Shown here in pieces: positions 48,816 through 56,659 of a stretch of DNA of 64,000 nucleotides. A program made the translations under genes and the position numbers. The DNA is from Proteinivorax tanatarense (GTDB lineage: Bacteria > Bacillota > Proteinivoracia > Proteinivoracales > Proteinivoracaceae). Every line of letters starts with the position of its first letter. Position 1 is the stretch's first letter. Below the pieces are notes generated by a model. It searched no databases, was not told the origin of the DNA, and worked only from the letters and a program-made list of their open reading frames with translations. The stretch is from positions 806,001-870,000 of the forward strand of contig NZ_CP158367.1 of assembly GCF_040267685.1 (NCBI RefSeq), given 5' to 3'.

Positions 48816-49364
48816 TCAATAAACAATTATTCCTAAGAAACCAAAACCAATCAAAATAAGGACTGGGTGAATTTTTGTAAACTTTAGTAATGAGAAAGCT
48901 GCTATTGCTATAAAAGTAGCTACATAGTCTATTTTAACCCCCTCAGAAAAGTTAACTAACCCAGTACTTAATGCAATTTTAATTGTAGCAAAACCTATTA
49001 ATGCTACTACTCCAGCTACTATGGATTTTAAAGCTCCTTTAACAGCTTTTAAATGCTGACTTTTCGTTATAACGTAAGCCAGAACAATCATGGCAATAAA
49101 AGAAGGAGTAACAACTCCTAAAGTGGCAGCAACAGCTCCTAACAATCCTTCGGTTTGATATCCAATATAAGTTGCTGAATTGACTGCAATGGGACCGGGA
49201 GTCATCTCTGCTACGGCGATAATATCTAAAAATTGTGCCTCTGTCAACCAACCTTGGTTTTCAATAATTTCCCGCTCTATTAGAGGAATCATAGCATAGC
49301 CACCACCGAAGCTTATAATTCCAATTTTAAAAAAACTTACAAAAAGTTGTATAAGTGCGCTCAA
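48816..49364 (-). CDS. Chromate-transporter family half-protein (CHR domain), second of pair
   Basis: 182 residues, five or six membrane segments. CHR-domain marks: FKIGIISFGGGYAMIPLIEREI (16-37), WLTEAQFLDIIAVAEMTPGPIAVN (38-61). Short-chain CHR proteins work as pairs with opposite topology, each equal to half a long ChrA. Overlaps the upstream partner by four bases (ATGA). In anaerobes the natural substrate is uncertain; chromate or sulfate efflux is only family-based. Confidence 0.9.
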   Translation of the reverse strand: MSALIQLFVSFFKIGIISFGGGYAMIPLIEREIIENQGWLTEAQFLDIIAVAEMTPGPIAVNSATYIGYQTEGLLGAVAATLGVVTPSFIAMIVLAYVITKSQHLKAVKGALKSIVAGVVALIGFATIKIALSTGLVNFSEGVKIDYVATFIAIAAFSLLKFTKIHPVLILIGFGFLGIIVY

Positions 49365-49906
49365 TTGCTCTCACTCCTTTGGGGCAAAACACTACTGCTA
49401 AAGCAGGCTCCATATAAAGCCGAAAGTAGAATTATGTACACTGGATGAAGATCAAAAGCAGCTAACAAAAGTGCACAGATGCCAAATAAAGCCCATTGAC
49501 TTTTTGTCTTTAGCTTTTTCATCATTTTTACTGTTACCGACACAAGTAATCCGACAACAGCAGGTCTTATGCCTGAAAAGAAATTTTCACCAACTGGCAA
49601 ACTTAAAAAAAAGTTTAAAAAAGTTGCAAAAGCTAGAATGATTAAAAAAGAAGGGAGTACAACACCTAAAGCACCTATTATACTACCTGGAACTTTTTTG
49701 ATTCTATAGCCTAGATAGATTGCAGTGTTAATGGCAACAGCACCAGGACCACTTTGACTTACTGCTAAAACTTCGTAAAACTCATCTTCAGAAACCCAGC
49801 CATGTTTTTCTACAACTTCACGCTGGATGATGGGTAACATAGCGTAACCACCACCAAAGGTGAACGCTCCAATTTTAAAAAAAGTAGTAAACATCTTTAA
49901 AAGCAT
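49361..49906 (-). CDS. Chromate-transporter family half-protein (CHR domain), first of pair
   Basis: 181 residues. FKIGAFTFGGGYAMLPIIQREVV (11-33), WVSEDEFYEVLAVSQSGPGAVAIN, LGVVLPSFLIILAFATF: the CHR domain, homologous to the following gene. GGGAGG lies just before the ATG on the minus strand. The two genes make a two-gene operon, convergent with yajC/TIGR04086 and divergent from scfA. Confidence 0.9.
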   Translation of the reverse strand: MLLKMFTTFFKIGAFTFGGGYAMLPIIQREVVEKHGWVSEDEFYEVLAVSQSGPGAVAINTAIYLGYRIKKVPGSIIGALGVVLPSFLIILAFATFLNFFLSLPVGENFFSGIRPAVVGLLVSVTVKMMKKLKTKSQWALFGICALLLAAFDLHPVYIILLSALYGACFSSSVLPQRSESN

Positions 49907-50041
49907 ATATCTATGCCTCCCTTCATTTAATATTATAACTAAATAATCAGTAACGTCAAAATGTTTTATTGCTTTCTAATGTATGATATAATAAATATAC
50001 AATTATAATTCATTTACATAAATAAAGGAGGTTTATAATAA

Positions 50042-50173
50042 ATGCAAAAACATATAATTACTATTAACCCTCAGAAGGAAGTTACTCAACAGGGTTGTGG
50101 AGAATGTCAAACTTCATGCCAATCAGCTTGTAAAACTAGCTGTACAGTAGGTAATCAGATTTGTGAAAAGTAG
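50042..50173 (+). CDS. scfA: SCIFF peptide precursor (six cysteines in forty-five)
   Basis: 43 residues: MQKHIITINPQKEVTQQGCG, then ECQTSCQSACKTSCTVGNQ and ICEK. Six cysteines at 19, 22, 26, 30, 34 and 41 fit the SCIFF pattern exactly. The peptide is a ribosomally made precursor in which the radical SAM partner forms Cys-Thr thioether links; its physiological role is unknown. AAAGGAGG lies ten bases before ATG, and a TATAAT sits at 49987-49992. The maturase gene begins 42 bases later. Confidence 0.95.
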   Translation: MQKHIITINPQKEVTQQGCGECQTSCQSACKTSCTVGNQICEK

Positions 50174-50215
50174 CCGGAGGCTGCTTTTATTTCTTTATAT
50201 AGTAAAGTATGGGGG

Positions 50216-51595
50216 ATGGAGAACTTGAAAGTACAAAACTTTTATAAATTTACAAAAAATAATATAAATATCCTACTAGACATTCCTACGTCGACAGTCC
50301 ACGTTATTGACGATGTGACAAGTGATGTTATTGATTGTCTAGAACAAAATTCTGCAATATCAGAGAATCAGCTAAGTAAAAAACTAAATTACTATACTAG
50401 CGAAGAAGTTAAAAGTGCATATAATGAACTTTTAGGGTTATACCAACAAGGCCATATTTTTAATGATGAAAAACCCAGTGAGCTTCCAAGGCCCAACAAA
50501 GATATAGTTAAAGCTATGTGCCTTCATGTTGCTCATGACTGCAATATGAGGTGTAAGTATTGCTTTGCATCTAGCGGAAACTTTGGCGGTAAAAGCGAGC
50601 TTATGGATATAAAAACTGCTAAAAAAGCAATTGATTTTTTGGTGGAAAAGTCTAATCCAAGAAAAAACTGTGAAGTTGATTTTTTTGGAGGAGAACCATT
50701 GTTAAACATGGGTATGCTAGAAGAGCTAGTAAATTACATTAAGGAACAAGAAGTAATACATGATAAAAATATTCGAATGACCCTGACCACCAATGGACTA
50801 GCATTAAATGAAATGGCACAAGAGTTTTTGAACAAAAATGACATAGCAACTGTTTTAAGTTTAGATGGAAGAGAAAATGTAAATAATAATATGCGTAAAA
50901 CAGACAAAGGACAGGAAACATACTCAACTATTGTGGAAAATTACAAGGCGTTTTTACAGAAAAGAAAACATCAAAATTATTATTTGCGAGGCACTTTTAC
51001 TAAAGAAAATCTTGATTTCTGTGAAGATGTAAAGCATATAGTAGATTTAGGTTTTAAAGAAGTTTCTATGGAGCCTGTAGTTGAGGAACGTCAAACTAGC
51101 TATACGATTACAAATAGAGATCTTAATAAAATTAAAGATGAGTATTGGAATTTGACTGAATACTATCTGAAAAAATACGAAGAAGATTTACCATTTAATT
51201 TTTTCCATTTTAACATTAATCTAGAAGGTGGACCTTGTTCAGCTAAACGAGTAAGCGGCTGTGGCGCTGGAGTAGAATATGTAGCTGTATCTCCAAACGG
51301 AGATCTATACCCATGTCATCAGTTCGTAGGCGATGAATCCTTTAAAGTAGGAGATGTATATAATAAAGAAATAGATAGTTCTATAGCAGATACTTTCTTT
51401 AACACAACTATGTTCTCAAAAGATGCTTGTAGAACATGTTGGAGCCGATATTTTTGTGGAGGGGGATGTCATGCCAATGCTCACCAAATAAATGGGAATA
51501 TTAACAAACCTTATAATTTGGCATGTGAGTTACAGAAAGTTAGGACGGAATGTAGCTTGTATATAGAGGCAATTAAGGCATTAAAAACTAAATAA
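50216..51595 (+). CDS. scfB: SCIFF radical SAM maturase (thioether bond forming)
   Basis: 459 residues. N-terminal RRE-like peptide-binding part (1-95), radical SAM domain with CNMRCKYC (the CxxxCxxC cluster, ~108) and FFGGEPL (~160). C-terminal SPASM/twitch domain with cysteines in GGPCSA, SGCGAG, LYPCHQF, CRTCWSRYFCGGGCHANA and a final ACELQKVRTEC. These ligate two auxiliary 4Fe-4S clusters. Partner ScfA lies just upstream. ATG 50216 has GGGGG directly before it, a rather close ribosome site. Confidence 0.95.
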   Translation: MENLKVQNFYKFTKNNINILLDIPTSTVHVIDDVTSDVIDCLEQNSAISENQLSKKLNYYTSEEVKSAYNELLGLYQQGHIFNDEKPSELPRPNKDIVKAMCLHVAHDCNMRCKYCFASSGNFGGKSELMDIKTAKKAIDFLVEKSNPRKNCEVDFFGGEPLLNMGMLEELVNYIKEQEVIHDKNIRMTLTTNGLALNEMAQEFLNKNDIATVLSLDGRENVNNNMRKTDKGQETYSTIVENYKAFLQKRKHQNYYLRGTFTKENLDFCEDVKHIVDLGFKEVSMEPVVEERQTSYTITNRDLNKIKDEYWNLTEYYLKKYEEDLPFNFFHFNINLEGGPCSAKRVSGCGAGVEYVAVSPNGDLYPCHQFVGDESFKVGDVYNKEIDSSIADTFFNTTMFSKDACRTCWSRYFCGGGCHANAHQINGNINKPYNLACELQKVRTECSLYIEAIKALKTK

Positions 51596-51598
51596 CGT

Positions 51599-51628
51599 TA
51601 AAGAGACTGTAGTTACAGTCTCTTTTTG
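51599..51628 (+). terminator. Terminator after scfB
   Basis: AAAGAGACTGTA-GT-TACAGTCTCTTT followed by TTG; four bases after scfB. Confidence 0.92.
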
Positions 51629-51689
51629 AAATGGAATAGCATTATAGAAAATTACTAATAAATTTCATTTTTTTCCTCATGTAATGAAC

Positions 51690-51718
51690 TTGCAAAATAC
51701 TTTTTTGGGAAGTATAAT
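51690..51718 (+). promoter_or_regulatory. Promoter of the 400-residue anchored protein
   Basis: TTGCAA (51690-51695), 17-bp spacer, TATAAT (51713-51718), 38 bases before the ATG. Confidence 0.78.
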
Positions 51719-51756
51719 GTATAATTATAAGAAACAACAGGGGGGGAGCATAAAAA

Positions 51757-52959
51757 ATGGCCAAAAAGAAAAAAAAGAAAATTACAAAAAAAAGTGATTA
51801 TACACCTAAAAGCAAGAAGATGACTAAAGGGGATTATGTTGCGTTAGGTGTATTTATTGCATTAGCAGTTTTAATAGTAGGATTTACTAGTTATTATTTC
51901 TTTTTTTATAAACCATCTGTAGAAACAACAGTTACAGCTAAAGGTGAAGAGTTTATTTACAGATATCGTAATATAGATTACAACGACTACTCAAATGACC
52001 CAGTACTGGAATTATTAACCCCGCAACTAGGTTCTCAAGCGCAAGGAGCTTTACAAGAAGAGTTAAGAGAATTTCAGATAGACGAATATATGTCCACAGC
52101 ACAAGAAATAGAAGCAGAAGTTAAAGATGTAGGTTGGGATAGCGCAAAGGTAAGAGTTAAATACTTTTGGAACGTAAAGTCCTTGACTCAAGAGGAAGCT
52201 ATTTGGACCTATTTAGACTTAACCTTTGAAAAAGTTGAGGTAGAAAATGAGGATGGAGATCTGGAAACTAGGTGGTTAGTGGGGAGTATCATGCCACCTA
52301 ATGTTCGTGAATCTAATGAAATAATATCAAAAAAAGAGCAACCCATTAAGGAACTAGTTTTAGAGTACTTTTCAGATGAGCTAGAGGTGAATTTAGAAGA
52401 TGATGAAATTGAGGTTGTAGAAAGTGGCTTGGATCGCTCTACAGTAAGGGTATTTATCTCAAATGAAGATATAAAAGATGTAATCGTGGTAAATACCGGA
52501 GACAATTGGGAAATTGATAGCGTAAATCGAGCACCTGACGAAGTATTTGAGAAAATTGCTTTACGTGAAGAACTTAAAAGTACAAGTATCGACTTTATAG
52601 AAAAATATTACAATATTTCAGATTATGAAACATTTTCCTTTTCTCCTGTTGTAGAGCTTTTAACTGATGAAAGAGCTACAGAGTTAAAGGAAGAAAAAGA
52701 AGACTTGCTTTTAGAATTTATTGACGCTGAGTTAAAAGCGCAAGTAAGTGACTCAGAAGCTGATATAGTAAAGATAAATGAAGATGAGGCCGTAGTAAAA
52801 GTTATATATCAGTATTTTGAGCAGGGTGTAGATGAAACTTTTGAAGACTGGATGGGAAAATATATTGAATTTGTAAATGTTGATGGTGAATGGCTTATAA
52901 ATGAATTTTATAGTGTACCCACAGATGAGATAATTCAAATACGAGAAGATAAAAACTAA
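51757..52959 (+). CDS. Membrane-anchored protein with duplicated domain, unknown
   Basis: 400 residues. Lysine-rich cytoplasmic tail (1-27), one membrane helix (~29-51), and an acidic extracytoplasmic part. Residues ~63-175 and ~280-395 are related: FIYRYRNIDYNDYSNDPVLE versus FIEKYYNISDYETFSFSPVVE, each followed by ELLT and later a VRVKYFWN / VKVIYQYFE strand and a WLVGSI / WLINEF end. A shorter middle block lies between. The pattern suggests NTF2-like domains. No enzyme motif. ATG follows a GGGGGGAG ribosome site; a bidirectional terminator follows. Confidence 0.7.
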   Translation: MAKKKKKKITKKSDYTPKSKKMTKGDYVALGVFIALAVLIVGFTSYYFFFYKPSVETTVTAKGEEFIYRYRNIDYNDYSNDPVLELLTPQLGSQAQGALQEELREFQIDEYMSTAQEIEAEVKDVGWDSAKVRVKYFWNVKSLTQEEAIWTYLDLTFEKVEVENEDGDLETRWLVGSIMPPNVRESNEIISKKEQPIKELVLEYFSDELEVNLEDDEIEVVESGLDRSTVRVFISNEDIKDVIVVNTGDNWEIDSVNRAPDEVFEKIALREELKSTSIDFIEKYYNISDYETFSFSPVVELLTDERATELKEEKEDLLLEFIDAELKAQVSDSEADIVKINEDEAVVKVIYQYFEQGVDETFEDWMGKYIEFVNVDGEWLINEFYSVPTDEIIQIREDKN

Positions 52960-52969
52960 ACTATAAATA

Positions 52970-53014
52970 AAAAAACAAGATGGTGCAAAGAATAAATGCA
53001 CCATCTTGTTTTTT
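52970..53014. terminator. Bidirectional terminator
   Basis: AAAAACAAGATGGTGCA-AAGAATAAA-TGCACCATCTTGTTTTT. It overlaps the 3' end of the minus-strand gene and serves both convergent genes. Confidence 0.92.
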
Positions 53015-53519
53015 AACTGTTTTTATGATTTTCTGCCATTTCAAGGTAAACATTTATAGAACTTTTAATCTTTTCTTTCTCTTGATCAGTGGTTTTTCTA
53101 ACAGCCTTTCCAGGTAGTCCTACTATTAGAGAATTGGCTTCATATTCTTTGCCCGGAGGGATTAGGGAGTTTGCACCAACTATACTAAAGCTTTTTATCA
53201 CACTATTGTCAAGTACTGTGGCTCCCATACCTATTAAACTAAAGTCTTCAATTACTGCCCCGTGTAAAACAGCATTGTGCCCAACGGTAACTCCTTCACC
53301 TATTTTTAAAGGTGTGTCGTGGTCTACATGAAGAACAGATCCGTCTTGTATATTAGTATTTTTACCTATTGTAACTTTATTCATGTCTGCTCTTATTACA
53401 ACATTTGGCCAAATATTGACTCCTTCTTCAATTTCTACATCGCCGATTATTATGGCGCTGGAGTGAATATAAGTATTAGGATGGATTTTGGGACTGCTGT
53501 CTTTATAATTTTTAATCAT
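53013..53519 (-). CDS. Gamma-carbonic anhydrase family protein (left-handed beta helix)
   Basis: 168 residues of hexapeptide repeats, with one C-terminal helix. Zinc-type histidines appear in VLHVDHD (~67) and GHNAVLHG (~84-91), as in CamH/YrdA/PaaY-like proteins; NIWPNVVIRAD is also typical. A trimer is expected. Whether it hydrates CO2 is open, since many members show no activity. On the minus strand, ATG preceded by GGAGGTG. Confidence 0.9.
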   Translation of the reverse strand: MIKNYKDSSPKIHPNTYIHSSAIIIGDVEIEEGVNIWPNVVIRADMNKVTIGKNTNIQDGSVLHVDHDTPLKIGEGVTVGHNAVLHGAVIEDFSLIGMGATVLDNSVIKSFSIVGANSLIPPGKEYEANSLIVGLPGKAVRKTTDQEKEKIKSSINVYLEMAENHKNS

Positions 53520-53630
53520 TTGAACACCTCCTGTCTATATTTTACCAAAAAAAAGGAGAATATAAAGGGTTTTATAAATATTTGCAGAAAACCTTATTAC
53601 GTGTTTGAAATTTAACAAGGAGGGTTTATT

Positions 53631-54323
53631 TTGCAGGTTGATATTGCAATAGCAAAAGCCAATAAACATACTATGAGTGTTGGAGGAGATAGTGCAGAAA
53701 TAGTAGAAAGACCGCTTGGAGGAGTAACAGGGGTGGTTGTTGATGGTCAGGGAAGCGGAAAATCTGCTAAACTTATAAGTAATCTAATTGTGGGTAAAAT
53801 ATCAACATTGTTAGCAGATGGAGCTAGAGATGGTGCAATAGCGAGAGCTGTCCAAGACTACCTCTTTACTATAAAAGGAGGAAAAGTCTCAGCTACTTTG
53901 AATATGATATCAGTAGCTTTAGATACTAATTCACTGGTGATTAGTAGAAGTGGTCATTGTCCTGTTTATATGGTTGCACAGGGACAGGAGTGTATTTACG
54001 ATAAAAAAACAAAACCTCTAGGGTTTTATAAATTCTCCAAACCACAAGTGGTGGAACTGCCATTGATTGAAGGTACTAAACTGATTACCTTTAGTGATGG
54101 GCTATTTTCAGCTGGGAAAAAATATGGTAAAACAATTGGTAATAAAGAAATTTTAGATGTATTACAAAAAGATCTATCCGCATATGAGATGGCAAACAGT
54201 TTAGTTGATTTAGCCATGGAGTTAGATAAAGGAAGACCAAACGATGACACTACAGTTATGGCTTTCAATATTACAGGGAGTAAAAGAAAGATAAGAAGAG
54301 TTTCAGCTAGTTATCCGCTGTAG
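53631..54323 (+). CDS. SpoIIE-type PP2C serine phosphatase
   Basis: 230 residues, only the PP2C domain of the SpoIIE family. Metal motifs: GVVVDGQGSGKSAK (~36), SRSGHCPVYM (~105), TFSDGLFSAGKK (~148), RPNDDTTVMAF (~204). Such stand-alone phosphatases usually act on phospho-Ser of anti-sigma antagonists. No membrane region is present, so it is not SpoIIE itself. TTG start with AAGGAGGG upstream. It is followed by a P-loop protein and an HD protein in a tight operon. Confidence 0.87.
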   Translation: MQVDIAIAKANKHTMSVGGDSAEIVERPLGGVTGVVVDGQGSGKSAKLISNLIVGKISTLLADGARDGAIARAVQDYLFTIKGGKVSATLNMISVALDTNSLVISRSGHCPVYMVAQGQECIYDKKTKPLGFYKFSKPQVVELPLIEGTKLITFSDGLFSAGKKYGKTIGNKEILDVLQKDLSAYEMANSLVDLAMELDKGRPNDDTTVMAFNITGSKRKIRRVSASYPL

Positions 54324-54338
54324 GGATGGGGTGAAATT

Positions 54339-54716
54339 TTGGATAAAAACTTAAAAATAGCGGTTGTCGGAAATTGTGCTGCTGGAAAAACAACGTTAGT
54401 TAAAAACTTAAAAAAATATGGTTATAAAGATTCTTATAACGTTCCCCAGGAACATTCTATAGTGAAAAAACTATGGAGCAGGTATGAACCAGACATTCTA
54501 ATATATCTCAGGTGCAGTTTGCCAATAGCTAAAAAAAGACGGCCCACTATAAGCTGGGGTCAGCATAGGCTAGATGAACAAAAGAAAAAACTTGCAAATG
54601 CGTATGAGAATATGGATATATTTATAGATACAGATCCGTATAATATTGACGAAGTTCTGGAAATAGCAATTAATAAAATTAAAGAAAGGTCTGATATAAA
54701 TGGTAACATTAGATGA
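54339..54716 (+). CDS. Small P-loop NTPase/kinase-like protein
   Basis: 125 residues. Walker A GNCAAGKTTL (12-21), followed by a short core with PDILIYLRCSLPIAKKRR (~51), like the region after the Walker-B strand of nucleotide kinases. It is much shorter than adenylate or dephospho-CoA kinase, so it is a minimal member. TTG start with GGGATGGGGTG upstream. It overlaps the HD gene by 17 bases. Function unknown; the neighbours suggest signalling. Confidence 0.75.
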   Translation: MDKNLKIAVVGNCAAGKTTLVKNLKKYGYKDSYNVPQEHSIVKKLWSRYEPDILIYLRCSLPIAKKRRPTISWGQHRLDEQKKKLANAYENMDIFIDTDPYNIDEVLEIAINKIKERSDINGNIR

Positions 54717-55359
54717 TGTAAAACAGCACCCAACAGCTCAGGAATTTATAAAAAAAGGGAACGAACATTTAGGCGCAATGGGATTTACAGAACATAGTTT
54801 TAGGCATACTACTCTAGTTGCAAAAATAGCTTCCAACATTTTAGATAGACTAGATTATACCGAGAGAGAAATTGAACTAGCAGCAATTGCTGGATACTTA
54901 CATGATATAGGCAACGTAGTTAGCAGATATAACCATGGCCAAAGTGGTGCAGTAATTGCGTATGATATTTTACGATCATTAAAAATGGACGATAGCGAAA
55001 TAGCTACTATAATTGCGGCTATAGGTAACCACGAAGAGCAATATGGTGAAAGTGTAAACAGTGTGGCAGCTGCTTTAATATTAGCCGACAAGTCTGATGT
55101 TCATAGATCAAGGGTGAGAAACCCTGATATTTCAACCTACGATATTCACGATAGAGTTAACTATGGTGCTATTCATTCATTTTTAAACGTAGATCCTGAC
55201 GAAAGAAAAATAACATTAGAACTTGAAATAGACCAAGAAATAACCACGGTTATGGAATACTTTGAAATTTTTCTAACTAGAATGGTTATGTGCCGTCGGG
55301 CAGCTCAATTTTTGGATGCTTCTTTTGGGCTGGTAATCAATGATGCTAAGCTTCTATAA
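54700..55359 (+). CDS. HD-domain phosphohydrolase
   Basis: 219 residues. HD motif set: EHSFRHTTLVA (~32), GYLHDIGNVVSRYNHGQSGA (~67), IGNHEEQYGE (~106), ILADKSDVHRSR (~130). Metal-dependent phosphohydrolase of HD superfamily, substrate unknown (nucleotides or signalling nucleotides are typical). It overlaps the P-loop gene and ends right at the -35 box of the secDF promoter. ATG with AGAAAGG upstream. Confidence 0.88.
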   Translation: MVTLDDVKQHPTAQEFIKKGNEHLGAMGFTEHSFRHTTLVAKIASNILDRLDYTEREIELAAIAGYLHDIGNVVSRYNHGQSGAVIAYDILRSLKMDDSEIATIIAAIGNHEEQYGESVNSVAAALILADKSDVHRSRVRNPDISTYDIHDRVNYGAIHSFLNVDPDERKITLELEIDQEITTVMEYFEIFLTRMVMCRRAAQFLDASFGLVINDAKLL

Positions 55360-55388
55360 TTGACATCATTATCAAGACGGGATATAAT
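55360..55388 (+). promoter_or_regulatory. Consensus promoter of secDF
   Basis: TTGACA (55360-55365), 17-bp spacer, TATAAT (55383-55388). The -35 box starts on the base after the HD gene's stop codon. Confidence 0.87.
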
Positions 55389-55429
55389 TTATTTTGTATA
55401 TATTGTGACGGTGAAGGGAGAGAAATTTT

Positions 55430-56659
55430 ATGATTCGTTGGAAAAGCATAGTTGCTTTAGCAGTGTTTATTGCTATTGTGGCAGGAGCAGCAGTCTTTGG
55501 AATTCCTGTAATTGAAAGAGATATAAACTTGGGGTTAGATCTTCAGGGTGGTGTTTATGTTTTATTGCAAGCTGTAGAAACTGATAGAAGTGAAGTGACT
55601 GATGAGTCAATCAGTGGAACTATAGAGGTTTTAAGAAATCGCGTTGACCAGCTAGGTGTAACTGAACCGGTTATCCAACAAGAGGGAAATGATAGAATTA
55701 GAGTGGAAATAGCTGATGCTGATCAAGATCCCGAAGCGGTACTTGAGTTAATTGGACAGACAGCACAGCTGGAGTTTTTAGACTCAGAAGGAGAAGTTGC
55801 GTTTACAGGTGCAAACCTGCAAGATGCGGGAGTAACTTTTAATGAGTATAATCAACCTGTAGTGTTTTTAGAGCTTGACGATGAAGGATCAAGAAAGTTT
55901 GAAGAGTTAACTAGAACTCATTTACAGACAGGGGAAAGCATCCCTATCCAACTTGATGGCGAAGTTATATCATCGCCAGTACCACAAGATGTAATTACAG
56001 ATGGACAAGCAGTAATTTCAGGGGTAGGCACAGTAGATGAAGCGGCTATTTTGGCAAGCTTGTTAAGGTCTGGTGCTTTACCGCTGGAGTTGGAACAACT
56101 AGAGGTTCGCTCTGTTGGACCAGAGTTGGGAAGTCGTGCTTTAGAAGCATCTTTGTACGCAGGAATGATTGGATTGTTCCTAGTTATGTTATTTATGGTA
56201 GTGTTTTATAGAGTGCCGGGCTTGATAGCATCTTTTAGTTTGGTTGTTTATTTGTTGTTAGTGATGTTTACTATGGTAGGTATTGGTGTGGTGTTGTCTT
56301 TACCAGGAATAGCGGGATTGATACTAACAATAGGCATGGCAGTTGATGCAAATGTAATTATTTTTGAGCGTATAAAAGAAGAAATTAGAAATGGCAAAAC
56401 ATTAAAAAGTGGTTTAGAGTCAGGTTTTAGAAGAGCAAAGACAACTATCTTAGACTCAAATATTACTACTCTAATAGTTGCTTTTGTGCTATTTTCAATG
56501 GGAGCTGGACCAACTAGAGGGTTTGCTGTTACTTTATCCATTGGTGTAATCATTAGTATGATGACGGCGTTATTTATAACTCGCATAATTTTAGGTGTCG
56601 TTGTAAATTCTAATTTAATAAAAAATCCAAAGTTTTTTGGCGTAAGGCAGGTGAGGTAA
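55430..56659 (+). CDS. secD: Protein translocase subunit SecD
   Basis: 409 residues. N-terminal membrane helix, INLGLDLQGGVYVLLQ (~31), periplasmic P1 domain (~60-225), then five membrane helices with GMAVDANVIIFERIKEEI (~303) and GFRRA. RND-family motor that uses ion gradient to help the Sec channel outside. SecF begins on the next base. ATG follows GAAGGGAGA. Confidence 0.97.
   Translation: MIRWKSIVALAVFIAIVAGAAVFGIPVIERDINLGLDLQGGVYVLLQAVETDRSEVTDESISGTIEVLRNRVDQLGVTEPVIQQEGNDRIRVEIADADQDPEAVLELIGQTAQLEFLDSEGEVAFTGANLQDAGVTFNEYNQPVVFLELDDEGSRKFEELTRTHLQTGESIPIQLDGEVISSPVPQDVITDGQAVISGVGTVDEAAILASLLRSGALPLELEQLEVRSVGPELGSRALEASLYAGMIGLFLVMLFMVVFYRVPGLIASFSLVVYLLLVMFTMVGIGVVLSLPGIAGLILTIGMAVDANVIIFERIKEEIRNGKTLKSGLESGFRRAKTTILDSNITTLIVAFVLFSMGAGPTRGFAVTLSIGVIISMMTALFITRIILGVVVNSNLIKNPKFFGVRQVR

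Noticed and set aside
48816-49906. Whether the two CHR genes are one gene broken by a frameshift
   Set aside because: Each has a complete CHR domain with its own start, and the four-base ATGA overlap is normal for paired short-chain CHR proteins.
53631-55359. The phosphatase/P-loop/HD trio considered as a defence island
   Set aside because: No effector, nuclease or membrane toxin is present, and the surroundings are conserved backbone genes; housekeeping signalling is more likely.
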